From Strongylocentrotus droebachiensis (taxonomy: Eukaryota > Echinodermata > Echinoidea > Camarodonta > Strongylocentrotidae): 64,000 nt of DNA. A model generated the notes under the pieces. It did no database searches. It saw nothing but the letters and a program-made list of their open reading frames with translations, and was not told the origin of the DNA. A program made the translations under genes and the position numbers. Of this stretch, positions 1 through 14,000 are shown in pieces; within the stretch, counting starts at the first letter, position 1; every line of letters begins with the position of its first letter. The stretch covers positions 1 to 64,000 of the forward strand of contig JAVYIG010004984.1 of NCBI GenBank assembly GCA_035222895.1, given 5' to 3'.

Positions 1-2050
1 GCCTACAATGTACGAGTAACGAGAATAACAAGGTGCTCATACTTAGTAGACATGCAGCTCATCCTATGAATAGTTACATGTGGGCCTTTCGTGTATTGCA
101 AATGAATTGGCTGCAAACTTTGCAATGTTATGAATCCACATCTGGTATTCACTGATAGGAAGTTAATTGGTTAGCAGTATGGTCACTCTACATATCTTAT
201 ATGCCACATTATTGACCCTTGCCATGCAGCCATGGAGGGGGTCATATATTCATCCCATGTGTAATATAGGGCAATTAGGTTCAACCTGGAGTTGCAACAG
301 ATGCAGATTCAGGAGTTGGGTGGGGGGGGGGGGGGGGGGGGGGGGGGCACAATTCCAGAAATTGTGAAAAAATTAGGTCATCATATTTTTAAACCAACTA
401 TCATCAAATGAGAAGGCGATCGTATGAGTCTTGCCTTTTTTCTTTAAACTCAAATTTCACGACATGTACTACATGTAGGATATGTGTACTGAGAAAATCA
501 AAATGTACATGTACATGTATGTCCCCCAAAACCAAAACAAATAAAATTAAAAAAAGACATTCTTCTTGAATTCCGACCCGCGTTTATAAATGTACCAATG
601 ATGCACAGTAGAGAGTAGCTGCACCTTTTACTTTATTATGAGCCAATCAATTTAAAAGGTGCAGCTAGCAACTCTCTACTGTGCATCATTGGTACATATA
701 AACGCGGGTCGGAATTCAAGAAGAATGACTTTATTTTAATTTATTTGTTTTGGTTTTGGTGGACATACATGTACATTTTGATTTTCTCAGTACATGTACA
801 TTTCCTAGTACATGTCTTGAAATAAAGTAATTGCGTTTACTTTCCTCCACAATTGATGAATAGTTGCAACGAATAAAACATTTATACAAGCTCCCATGCA
901 GCTCAAATTTTTGATAACCCATTCATTTATAGAGCATTTAGAGGTGCTTCGTGCCATGGTTAACTGCAAATTGCAAAAGTAATGGCTTTTTAAATAATTA
1001 TGTCATCAATCACACCTTACATCAGATGGAACCAACTCTCATTGTCATTGATCCATTTTCATGGAAATCTAAATTACTGTAATTTGTTTTCAATAATTCT
1101 GTGTAGTCCCTGATAATTTGTATTGGCGGTCTCCTGCTTTTTTAACTTTTGGAATGATTTGTCAAATACATGTACATGTACAGTGTACAGGGGTGTACAT
1201 GCTTTTTTAAAGCTCTAATTATTTGATTGATTTATGTATTTCAACTTTTGTTAATAATAATATGAACCTGTTTTGTAATATGTATATTTCATTTGATTAT
1301 GTTTAAAAATTCAGAAATAAAATCAAAATGTTGTAAGAAATAGAGTTTTAGACCAAAGCAAGTCTTTCTACCACAAAGGAAGTTGTTGATGATTTGTACA
1401 TTGTACATGTACACACTGAACATGTACAAAGGTGTATGATGTGAACTGTGTACTTATGATTTTTAGGTGCAATGTTTCTCTCCCTCCTAATTAATGATGT
1501 TTATGTTGTAATGTGTCCATAATAGACCAGTTCACGGTTAGCACCTTACTGCAATGACCCGGAATATCCACAGATCTTCAAAACATGAAGAGGTCCCACT
1601 TTGTACATTTTGAAATAATCACTCCTACAGCGATGGAGGTGCTATATAAATAGCCTTTGTTCCCCCTTTTCAAAGAATACTTCCACCTGTGTACCATGAA
1701 GTGCACTGAATGTGCATGAATGAATAATGTTACATAACTTTCATGAGCACGTATCCAGTATTTCGTCTCCATGTATTTCAAAATTTGTTCTGCAATGACC
1801 TTTATCTGCTCATGCTCAGACTGCAACCGTGAACTGGCTTATTCATCTCTTCAATTCTACATCATACATGTACATGTAATTCATCCCTTCCATATTTCTG
1901 AAAGTTATAGATAGGAACAATGTTGTACAACATCTGGACAAAACTGAAGAGACATGTAAGAAATACAGTAGAATGCAATATACATACACACTGTACATGT
2001 TCTGAATCATAACTTCTTTTCTAATGATTCTATCTCCCATTTTCTTTTAG
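1..2050. other. Non-coding DNA upstream of the first visible ZIP13 exon
   Basis: No open reading frame here resembles a protein I recognise. It is probably intron of the ZIP13 gene, because the first visible ZIP13 exon begins with an acceptor at its 3' edge and the N-terminal membrane segments of the family are missing. It contains a poly-G run (about 318-347), many TACATGTA-type words, and a long foldback repeat listed separately. Confidence 0.6.
460..818. repeat. Foldback (long inverted repeat) element, about 165-bp arms
   Basis: The left arm (about 460-625) and right arm (about 652-818) are reverse complements with only scattered differences, separated by about 25-30 bp of AT-rich loop. 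Shared landmarks are a GTACTGAGAAAATCAAAATG word near the outer ends, then a CATTCTTCTTGAATTCCG word, then a GTACCAATGATGCACAGTAG word near the loop. There is no coding capacity. It is a non-autonomous foldback/MITE-type element; I did not find a convincing target-site duplication. Confidence 0.8.
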
Positions 2051-5000
2051 ACGATTATAACGGGCATGTCACGGTTGGTCTGTGGGTCATCTTTGGAATG
2101 GTCCTTTTCTTGTCCATAGAGAAGATCTTTGGTGAAGGAGAAGCAGAAAGTTCATGTCCAAAGGAAGAACAAAATGGCGTCATCAAAACAGCAATAATGC
2201 AAAATGGCGATAAGGTATGTATTAGGGTGATCTACTTGTCAAAATTCCAAACTAGACTAATATGAATGTAACATAATATGCAAGAGCTGATATTTTTCTT
2301 ATAATTTTTGTGATGTAGTGGCCAAAATGTAGAGTATTATGTAATCAGCATATTGCAATCCCTGTTTGGCTGTGCAAGGAAAGAAACGAGAACACCCATG
2401 TGGTAGAAAACATTCCCAAATATGTACAAGCAATGCAATCAGTTCTACATGTACATAATAAGAAGGGAAAAATTCACGTAAACAAATTTTCTTTTGAGAG
2501 CCAGGGGAGCATTAAATCTTTGTTATTAAAAGGATATGGGTCAATGCCCTTCTGTTTCAAAGAGGACAATATATAATAGGTTTGACATTGAATTGAATTG
2601 ACAAGATTTATTGATCAAAGTTCAAAGTCACAACTGAACGCTGACACACCTACAAATAAACATAGAATACATGCAAATTGTAAGATGTAAAATACCAGGT
2701 GGCCAATTTGAAGACTTTCACTAGTGAAATTGATATGATAAAAGAAATAAAGAGAAGAAGAAGAAGAAGAAGAAGAAGAAGGAAAAGAAGAAGAAATTTA
2801 AAAAATAAGGGAAAAGAAAGAAAGAAAGAAGAAAATACATGTATGGTTACATGTACTTGTAAAATAGGAGTTTATAATTGATATGTTTATTAAACCAATA
2901 TTATTCAGTAATGAAACCATTTCTGACCAAATTATTTAGATAAATTTCTGATTAATTCAATATCCTTGTCAGGAATGCATTAAAATAATTTCTATTTAAA
3001 TAGTGTTTCAACTTTCAAGTGTATAAAACTATTGTTGGATAGCTATTACGGTTACCCTGTTTGCCAAGTATAATCAATGAAGAGATAATCTATTCAATTG
3101 CCTTCTACAGGGTGTATGTAGAAAATAGATCAGGATAGAAAGCAGGCACCAATTAATTGTCGTATCATGATTCACTGTGTATCATGAAAGCCTCCTCTAA
3201 TGACCCATTTCCAGTCTTAATTACCTATAAAACTGATTTTCTATCACCTGCTATCATTGGATATAAGCTACTGAATTGTAAGCGCTGTACATGTGTACAG
3301 GTTTTAGAAGATGATTATTTGGTAGATTTTCTAAAGTCAAATACTACAGTCCGGATTGTTTCTTTGACAAATTTGGCCTGATAATTCTAAATTAGGCTTT
3401 GAATTACATATCAAAATTACGTAACTAGATTTAGAGATCCGCTTTCATCTTCTACTTGTATGTTAAAGGTAATACAAAGTTTTGGGAAATTTTGAAATTG
3501 GGTGGATAGTGGTTTTTTTAAATTTTGATATACTTGGATGCCCCTGTGGATGTATTATAAGCACTAGAAAATTTAGCCCCTAAAACACTTCTGCCTTGAG
3601 AAAAATTGAAAATAAAAATTTACCGGTGCTCCCGGTAAATTTTGATAAATTTCAAATAGCCCCTACGTCCTACGGCCGTACAATGGTAGCTGCGACAGTG
3701 AAAATCTCAGAATATGCAGTTGCGATATATAATTTCCAAACGGGAATAGCTAATTGGTCGATTTTAGTCAAGAAACATTTTATAGCTTAATTAATATCTT
3801 GACCTTGAGAGGAAGCTATACAACATAAAGAGTTTATTATTTACAATTTCATAACTTTAGACTCGATTTAAACCGCGACAACGATCACTGAATATTGTAG
3901 GATCGCATATATGCTTCCAATATGTTCATTTGAACCAAATTCATGACCCCATACCAAAACTTTGTATAATTACCTTTAATGCTTTTGTATTTCTTAAGCC
4001 GCGGGGAATATTTGACTGGTAAAATTGGCTTTACATGCTCAAATTGGCAACAGTCATCTTTTTGTTAACTCTTTATTTTTAGAACAGAATACAATGTGTT
4101 CAGTGAATAAAACCATATGGACAGACATTATCTGTAGCGTCTGTACAAACTTCACTGGTCAAAGTAACTGTCAATTTGCTACATAACTTAAACAAATTCC
4201 ACCTTACCTGTACATTGCCAATTTAATGATTCTAATAATTGTAATGATTTATATTTTTTATATTTTTTTTGCATGTAAAATGTTCTTATTCTTTCATCAT
4301 ACATTTGAACAATCTGATGTTAGGCTTATATGAAAAGCTAGAATAAATAGAACTTCCCGTGGACCTTGATTCAATCAGTTTAGTGCAATCCAATATAGAC
4401 AAGTGTGTTTGGCTTGAGCAAACATACATGTAGCTCCCTCAGCTTTGGGATTTAACCTTTTAGTTGTACATGTAGTTACATGTAAGCTCTTTTAGTTCTC
4501 TCCTGATTTAAATACACTGGGTGATGACAAATTGAGCTCTCAAAAGTTTGGAAATTTTGAAGAGCTTTTCTTTTTTCTTTCTTTGCAAATATTTAATGCA
4601 GCTTGATCAGTTTCTCTCATTTTTCTGCATTCATTAAAACCAAGTAGTCATGAAGGTGGACTTCAAAACCATGGGTGGTGCATGTATATATTTACTTTAG
4701 AGTCTACGTTGACGTGTACATACCAATTAGGGTATACATGTATGCATTGTGGTAACGAAATAAACAATATATTTGGATAACCACCAGGACTGGTGGGCAT
4801 ACAGGTGTATATGTGTGTGGTGACTTTGACAATGGCAATTCACACTTACAGAGAAGATTCTCTTTCAAGTTTACACATTATTTTATTGTTGATTTCCTAT
4901 TTCTTAAATCGAAGGGAAAACCCCTTTCAATTTACATTACATCATACATGTACAGTAAGCATTGTTACATGTAGCTTTGATAGAAGCCTTATCTCACACT

Positions 5001-8000
5001 TTAACGGTATGTATTTATGCTGCCTAATATAAATTTTCTTTGTCTGTACAGACATAATGAAATCTGCTTTCATTAAACACATCTTTTCCATATACTTGCA
5101 ATATCCAAGAGAAAAAAATCCTCATGAATATTTGTACTGACTTTGACTTTGTACAGTTCTTCAACTTAAGTCCATGTTATGCATTTTTGTTTAAATATTT
5201 GAGTACTGACCTGAACTAAAGATAGTGAGCCACAAGAGTATTATCAACAGCCTTTGATCATATACATGTAATTATTTTGCAAACAAGTATTTGTTTGTGC
5301 CACGTCTATTATTGCTGTGTTACAGTATATCTTTTTAAATGTACTATGGAATTTAATTTTATCTCTTCTGTATATAAACGTTATGCTTTTTGATGTAAAT
5401 ATGTTTATAATTATTCAGAGCCTTGTGGAAGACCACTACTTGTTGGTTAATGGGCTACCCTGTCAAAAGATTAGAAATAAATGAATAAATATAAGTTTGT
5501 GTATGTATCTTTGTCTCTACACAATAATTATTTGATATAAAATAATTTATGATGGAAATGGTAATGATATAAGTGCACAGATGGTAAGGTGTCTTTTACA
5601 TGTAGATCACTGGTATACAACTATAAATGTACTGCATTTCAGGCTACAGATATAGCTACATGTATCTGACTTATCTGCTTGTTTGATAAAAGTAAAGATT
5701 GTGAGTTAAAATATACAAAGATATGTACTGTACCTACTGTACATGGATATGTTTGATGCACAAATTTATAGGAATGTAAATCCACTCCTGTCATACGATT
5801 TTCCTAGAATATAGAAGAAGAAAAGAAGGATTACATTGCAGTATTTGAACTGTTTGAAGGCTACATCACTACATACCTTGTACATGTATGTACTGTACAT
5901 GTACTGTAGGTCTACATGTATACAAAAAACACAAAATATCTGCTCAATGCGTACATTTTTCGCATGCTTTATGAAAAATTGTTTCCAGAGCTCTTATACC
6001 AATTCAGTAAATGTTCCTGTAAAGTGATGTAATGTGATGTAGTACTTACATTACTAGACATAAATATGATGAATATGATAACAAATACAATGGAGCTCTG
6101 CATATTTACACAGCAATCAAATAATGACATGTAAACAAAAACACATGATGAATTGATGATGATCCACAGCACTTGTATTTCTAGAACAATTACCCACTGG
6201 GTAATCATCCCCCTCCCCCCTGGAAAATTGCCCCTCAAAAAACTACACCCCAAGGACATAGAGTACCGAAGCTGTGACGTCATAAAAATCTAATTTTAGA
6301 ATTTCTCAATTTTTTCTTCATATTCCGAAAGAACATCAAAGATAATGTCCAAATGTCGAAAACCAATTGAATATGTTAAGTATTGGCTGAGATATGACCA
6401 TCTGAATAAATATACTCCCCATAGGAACTCAGTGTTATATGCTCTGGCTCCTAATGGTTAGGAGCCAGAGCATATAACACTGAGTTCCCATAGGACATAA
6501 ATTCATTCAGATGGTCATATCTCAGCCAATACTTAACATATATTTAATTGGTTTTCGACATTTGGACATTATCTTTGATGTTCTTTCGGAATATGAAGAA
6601 AAAATTGAGAAATTCTAAAAATAGATTTTTGATGACGTCACACTTCACCACTCTATTACCTGGGGGGGGGGGGATAATTGTCCTTGGGGTGGTTTTCCTT
6701 GGATGTCCTGGGGGGTTGGGGATAATTGTTCTAGGTTTTTTTTTCAGGGGTGGGGATAGTTGTCCTCTGGAGTTCATTTGAATTAATATATTTTGGGACC
6801 TGTTTCAAACACTTACATAACTTACTTATTGAAAGTCCCATTTATTTCCATTTTTACCATTCTGTTTCTCGTATTTGTTCTTTGCGCTTTCATGAAAAAG
6901 AAATTATAACAAGCTGGGCATCGCCCTTTAATTACTCTCCTTCCAGGCGACCATCCTCAATGGCGCCCCCTCAACCATCACAAACGGAGAGAAAGCCCAC
7001 CACCGTCCTCTCAACGGCTTCGACAAAAATGGCATGTTACGGAGGAAACCGTTGAATGGCAACTCCTGTAACATCGCAAGGTCAGGGGAAATGAATGGAG
7101 TTAAAAGTTTGGGGCAGACCAATGGAGGCCACAAGGTGATCCAGCCATTGAAAGAGGATAACAGCAAGGATAAGAGCAAGGATGCCAAGGAAAATAAAGT
7201 GAAGGTATGCAAACTTTTTTTTTCTTTTTGTAGGATACATTGTACAAGAGGAAATGGGTAAAAGATGAAGGCTTTGTTGTGGTTTGGCCCATCAAAATAT
7301 GGTAGCACTTATATGTAAATGTACATTATACATGTAGGAGTGTGTGAATCACATCAATTGTCAATCCTTTATGTACCCCCCCCCATCTCCTTTCAGATGA
7401 GCAACACTGTTTGCACTATAGTAAATTTAGCAGGATGTACATGTACGTGTACATGTACAATGTATAAAGTGTGTAAACAAAAAAACACTGTATATCTACA
7501 ATGTAGGCCTATATGATAAGTGATTCATTTTATAGTCTGAATGTTAGATAACAAAGTTTCTTTCCTTCCTTCCTTTAGAACCAGTCATAATTCCTGTGTG
7601 AATGTGCCGCTTGGATTGCATTAAATAATAACTTAGTTAGCCTGTGGGAAGTACCGGTATATATAATGGTTATTAAGAAGTCATGCGGGGCCAACAAATA
7701 ATCATATTGTAAAATGTACTATGAGTTTCTTATTTCAAAGAGATATAAAGTACATAAAATGAATTGCTGGGTTTTTGTTAATACTTTTTCTTTGGGCTTT
7801 GATTTTATCCTCAAATTTACTGGTAGATTGTAAATTTACATTTAATCGAAAAGCTGAAAGGTGAGACTGCCAGTATTTTTATTCCCTTGATGATTATTAA
7901 ACTTGCAATCTGAAATTCGTAATTGTAGGATTGCACATGAAATTTGATATTTATGGCTTAATTTTTTCTTCCCTATTTGTTTTCATTTTCTTGTATCAGG

Positions 8001-11000
8001 TCGTTGGATATCTGAACCTGCTAGCTAATTTCATTGATAATTTTACTCATGGCATAGCTGTGGCTGGGAGCTTCCTTGTTAGCAAAAAGGTGAGTTTTTA
8101 AAAATGCACTGTTCATATACATAGATATATTATATTGAGGGTTCAGTGACACAAAGACATAACTCAATATTTTGTCAAAATGAGTATTTGATATCAAAAT
8201 GTTCAGAAAAATGTGGGCTTTCCAGGAAACACAAAGACTTAACTCCACCCAACACCCCATTGAAGTCAATAGCTAGTAGACCTCAAGTGCTCAGTGACAC
8301 ATAATCACTTTTTCTCAAAATGGCCAAAATGGAGTTACGTCTTTGAATCACTGACCACTCAATATATGTGTAAGAAATAACTGTATTGATTGATAACAAC
8401 TGACATGTACATGTACATTGTGAGACCTTTAAAGGTATCAAACAAAAGTTTGTCATACACTGAGTTTGGTTAATATGTGACAGCTCTTTAAATAAAACTC
8501 TTGAAACTTGAAATTTGAAAATGGTTTTTATTCTTAATGAATGAGGATAATACTTTCTTTTTTAAATGTCTCCTAATTCAGAATCAGAACATAACAAAAT
8601 TTGCTTTTTATGCCTCCGTTACGAAGTAGCCGGAGGCATTATGTTTTTGGGTTGTCCGTCCGTCCGTCCGTACGTCCCGTTCTCGTGATCGCGTTATCTG
8701 GAGAACCGATTGATGGATTCCTGCCAAACTTTGGTCATGTATGTATCTTGCAGAGCCGATGAACTGATTAGATTTTGGGGTCACGAGGTTCAAAGGTCAA
8801 AGGTCACAGGGCTCATTATGTATGCAAAAACAGCTCGTGATCGCGTTATCTCAAGAACCGATTGATGGATTCCTGCCAAACTTTGGTCATGTATGTATCT
8901 TGCAGAGCCGATGAACTGATTAGATTTTGGGGTCATGAGGTCAAGGTCAAAGGTCATGCGGCTCATTATGTATGCAAAAATAGCTTGTGATCGCATTATC
9001 ATTAGAACAGATTGATGGATTCCTGCCAAACTTAGATCATGTATGTTACTTGCAGAGCCGATGAACTGATTAGATTTTGGGGTCATGAGGTCAAAGATCA
9101 AAAGGTCATATATGTATATGAGAAATTGCTTGTAATCACGATATTATGAGAAAGTGTTAATGGATTACAATGAAACTTGAATTTGAAAAATTTCTTCTGT
9201 TTTGGTTTGTAAACTTGCTCTATGACGGAGGCATCATTTTCGACTGCGCGCAGTCGAAGTTCCATCTAGTTTTATTCTTGATGAATGAGGATAATACTAT
9301 CTTTTTTAATCGTCTCCTAATTTAGAATCAGAACATAACAACATAAGCTTTTTTAATTCTTGATGAATGAGGATGTTTATGATACTTTTTTGTTAATCAT
9401 CTCCTAATTCAGAATCAGAACATGACAAACATAAACTTTGAACCACACACCTGTCATTCCACAAATGTTGGAAAATAGCTTTAATAATTGTCACTGACAC
9501 ATGACAGGAAGGTGTGTGGTGGAATAGGACGTGTCAAACTTCCTGAATAACATGTACAAATTTTACACTCTTTCCTTTGTGGAAAAGTGAAAAATGTATT
9601 CGTAGATACAATCTGCGCATGCACAGATAAAGGTTACTTGTACAAAATTGCAGAGTAGCAGATAGCAGATGTCAAACTTCCTGAATAGAATGTACACATT
9701 TTACACTCTTTCCTTTGTGGAAAAGTGAAAAATGTATTCGTAGATTATTCCAAAAGGCACACAGTGGGATTTATCTATGTTTAAAAGATCTGTGGATATA
9801 TTTTGGGGTCATCTGAACCATGTGCTAATTAAAAACCTGTCTACTGCAAAGCAACATTTTAAAAATATTGTGTCAAGAAGTTTCCTTAAACTTATTCCAA
9901 GAAAATTTAAAACATTTATTGATAACGTGCGAACTTTATCCTGATACAGGTTGTGCTTTTTAGCTTACCAATTTTTTAAGTTACCAGTAACCGTAAATTA
10001 CTAAAATCCCTTTTTTTTAATGCACAAATTCAGTGATGCAATGCAGTTGTATTTTCAGTGTAAAGCCTGTGTGGGTTTGGGTTACATGTACAGTCAAACC
10101 TGCTTTAGTGACTACCTGTACCTGTATAGAAAGACCACATTTTTTGTTTCCCTTGAAAATGGTTTCTCATTGTAACATGTACTACAGGAACTCGTTCTTA
10201 AGACCACCTTCCTATAAAGACCACTTTTCTTGTCTCTCTGGTGTGGTCTTTATAGACAGGTTTCACTGTACTTGCAAAATTGCAGAAGTGTCATGCTTGG
10301 CAAAGGTTTTAGTTTCACAGTATTGTCTCTTGACAAGATGGAGATCTACTCTGCCACTGGTTTAATACCATAATAATGAAATTGAGTTCTAGCAGGATGT
10401 GAGAAAGCATTGTGAAATAAATTGTTATTAGGAATCAAAACATCGCCCAGACAAAGGCATTGATGATGGCCTTGCCATGAACTTTTCTACTTCCTCATTT
10501 CACAGAATTTGCAATGAAAATCAATTCCATTGTTTTACAAATCACCACACTCTCTCCCTCTCTCTCCCCTCCCTCTCTCTCTCCCCTCCCTCTCTCTCCC
10601 CTCCCTCTCTCTCTCCCCTCCCTCTCTCTCCCCTCCCTGTCTCTCCCCTCCCTGTCTCTCCCCTCCCTGTCTCCCCTCCCTCTCCCCTCCCTCTCCCCTC
10701 CCTCTCCCCTCCCTCTCTCTCTTCCCTCCCTCTCTCTCTCCCTCTCTCTCCTCCTCTCTCTCTCCTCCTCTCTCTCTCTCTCTCTCTCTCTCTACTTCTA
10801 TCTATATTTTTTTTCTCTAAATATCTATTGTATATCGACCAATTGATACCTAATTGTTATTCTGTCTGCAATATTCCAACAGGTTGGAATGCTAACAACG
10901 GCAGCCATTTTGTTACATGAAGTCCCTCATGAGGTAAGAGTATAAAGAAAATGAGTTACCTCATTATAGCGTGCATTTTTTAAAATTTACTCTCGATGTT

Positions 11001-14000
11001 GGATACAGGTGTATTAGATATTAGAGACTCCTATATCTGATCTGCATGGAGATCTTTGACCCAAAAAAATGAAATGTCTCTTTTAATTAAGAATGATAGA
11101 TTGTAAATCTGCCTCTTTCAATCTGCCAATGCCCTGTCCAATGAATCTTATGTGTTATTTACAGTAGGAAAAATCAAGAAAAAAATTATTTGAACCCTTG
11201 ATGTTTAATCACTGATTTAGCGGGTAACGCTTGTAAATGACAATTTCCTGAAGGATGGAAGGTTTTTATTTCCTGTTTACATTTACTGAGGGTTTTCATT
11301 TGACTACTGCCCCTTTAGGCGTGTCTGCACTATCTCGAGATTGCCAAATATCCAGCTATTTTGAACTATCCCGATCGAAACTATCCAGCTATTTGCGTCT
11401 TCATTAGACCGAAGTGGCAAACTAGCTGGATAGTTGGTCGGGATAATATCCCAAGATATCTCGGTCTAGTTTGCAAAATATCCCACTATTTCCGAACTAG
11501 CGGGATAGTTTGCGACCGTCTTCATTAGACCGAAGTACGGAGTCAAATATCCCGATCCCATCATGCACAATGATTTCCGGTTCGCACATGCGATCTATAC
11601 CGCTCAGCGCGCTAGTACAACCACTGACCTCGAGTAAACACGGAAAACCGCAAACTAGACCGAGATATCTTGGGATATTATCCCGACCAACTATCCAGCT
11701 AATTTGCTACTTCGGTCTAATGAAGACGCAAATAAGCTGGATAGTTTGCGATCAAGATAATTCAAATAGCTGGATATTTGGCAATCTCGAGATAGTGCAG
11801 ACACGCCTATGGTGATCTTGGTGGAAGAATGGGGGGGGGGGATGGGTTAGGGACTTTGCTATTCTATTGAGATCAAGATTCTCCAGAATTCAGGCAACAA
11901 AGTCCCGGATATTTAAGCGGGACTGCACTACCGGTACTTGTAGCTACTTGCGCCCTCTATATAGCAAACAATGCCTAAGCGGTGCTCGTTTGTCACCCAT
12001 GATCCCCTGTTTCTTACGTTAAGTGAGAGCTGATTTGATGAGATAACCACCTGTCAGTGACCATGTAGGGAGGTCTAATCCCTCCTAGCCCAGACATGCT
12101 TTAAGTACTTTTTTTAAAGCACTTTTTAAATTAATGTTTTCTCGAAAGATATGAGATTTTTGATTTAAATATAAATATACCAAGGGTTTACATTTTAGTC
12201 CTTTTCCACAGTGATTTGATGAGATTTTTTTTTGTACCAACAGGTTGGGGACTTTGCTATCCTCCTGCGATCAGGCTTCTCCAGAAGTCAGGCAACTAAA
12301 TCCCAGATCTCGACGGCCGTGGGAGGTCTCCTCGGTGCAGTGCTCACTCTCCTCTCAGAATCAGCTCAAGAAACAGGTCAGTGAGAAAGACTAGAACTAA
12401 ACAAAGACGTTAAGTTTAAAAGACGGTTGCGTTCAAGCGATCTTTTGTTGGTCGTTAAAAAAAAATGAGCTTAAAAACATGAACATGAAACGCTGAAAAA
12501 GATGCGTTTTGTATTGTGATTCTACAGAATCACGATGGCTTAAATTCGCTTGAACGAACAGAGATCTCAATCATGATTCTATGACGTCATTATCATGGCA
12601 TGTTCAGGTTTGACCATAGTAGATCCACGGTTTGACCACCAGTCGACCGTAAACACAGACAGAAAGCACCCAGCCAAGTTGACCTGTACTTCCTGCAGTG
12701 GCTTGGCTTGAAATGAGCGAGAATCAGCGTTGATGAAAAATCGCCTGAACGCTCTTCCGCAGTAACCGTGTTTTTTAACGGCATTTTGATATGTGATTCT
12801 AGCTTCAAAAAATCGCTTGTATGCACCCTTAGCCTCATTCATACAAGATGTGATAAACTGCCTCATAAATAGCTCCAGCAAAGTTAAAAATATTTTTGTT
12901 TATGTGTACCTGATGGAAGTTTTGTTGAGAAAAAAAGGAGCAATGTGCTGCAAGGGCTTCTAAGCTGGCATAGCGAAATGTGGCACATTAAAGACGCGCC
13001 TAGAACAAAAAGTGCATATAGTTTGTGATGTTTGTTTGAATTTTTGTAAAATACAGGCCAAAGAATTTGTGATGACCATGTTCCACCATACAACAGGGAA
13101 AAAATGAATATTTCTTTTTCGGGGGCTACTTTTCAAGCTTTCCTGCATGAAAATAACATTCTAAAATTTGTTTTGCATTGAACTCTATGCAAATTTACAG
13201 GGCTCTTTTATGAGGCATTTCGGGGGCTATTTCGCCCGAGCCCCCATGTATTTTTTTCAATGCCATACAATCCTGTATACTATTGAAACCATGTTGAGTT
13301 GGAATAGATTGGAGAGAGTCGCAGCTATATTAACTACCGGTATATATTATTTCTCTCTGTACTACATGTACATGTATGTTTGTCTTTTTGTGTGTGTAGG
13401 TGACCGTGCTGCCTGGATCCTTCCATTCACTGCCGGGGGTTTTATTCACATTGCTCTAGCTACTGTTCTTCCGGAAATTCTTCAAGAGACAAGTTGGAAG
13501 TAAGTTAAACACTTTGCTATGATCCAGAAGGGCGATATCACTGTACATTGGTTCAGCACCCTTTTGCCTCACAGCAGGCAGTTTTTCCAACATTTGCTCT
13601 TTTGGCATGTGATCTAGGCTCTATCTAGTCAAAGATTCAGGATTAGGGTTGCAATTAACTTGTTGTGGCTGCTTAAAAGCCCCACTGTACTACTTATAGC
13701 TACTTGTGCCCTCTATCTAGCAAACAATGCCTAATCCGTGACCATTGGTCCCCCATGGTCCACTTTTTCTTATGTTAATTGAGAGCTTATTTGATGAGAA
13801 AACCATCTGTCAGTGACCATGCAGGGAGGTCCAATCCCTCCTGGCCAAAATAGTGCAGATAGGCTTTAATGATCCTCAAATTTTGAAACTTCATGAGGGA
13901 AAAATCAGGAAGGTTGGTTTATGAAAGGCCTAAAACCCTAATTTGGCATAAAGGAATGGCAATTAAGGGCAATACAACAGCTTTTTGTTGAGTTCTGTGG

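Noticed and set aside
2051..2214. ZIP7 (SLC39A7/Catsup) as identity of the zinc transporter
   Set aside because: ZIP7 has long His-rich HG-repeat stretches in its loops, not seen here; the [17 protein letters not shown] and LLTT..LLHE-type wording fits ZIP13, although the N-terminus is outside the window.
6544..6781. Overlapping 77-residue frames on opposite strands
   Set aside because: They lie in the arm of a foldback element and G-rich repeat; one is the mirror of the other.
8790..9101. Minus-strand 103-residue frame with internal repeats ([19 protein letters not shown])
   Set aside because: Its repetition comes from the tandem units of the Helitron-like element; there is no start context, and the frame is not kept between units.
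10477..10920. Long Ser/Pro/Leu-rich frames in all three plus frames
   Set aside because: They exist only because the CT/CCCTCC microsatellite lacks stop codons; there is no protein-like composition outside it.
12579..12881. Minus-strand 100-residue frame ([20 protein letters not shown])
   Set aside because: It lies mostly within an inverted-repeat element; no splice sites or similarity that I recognise.
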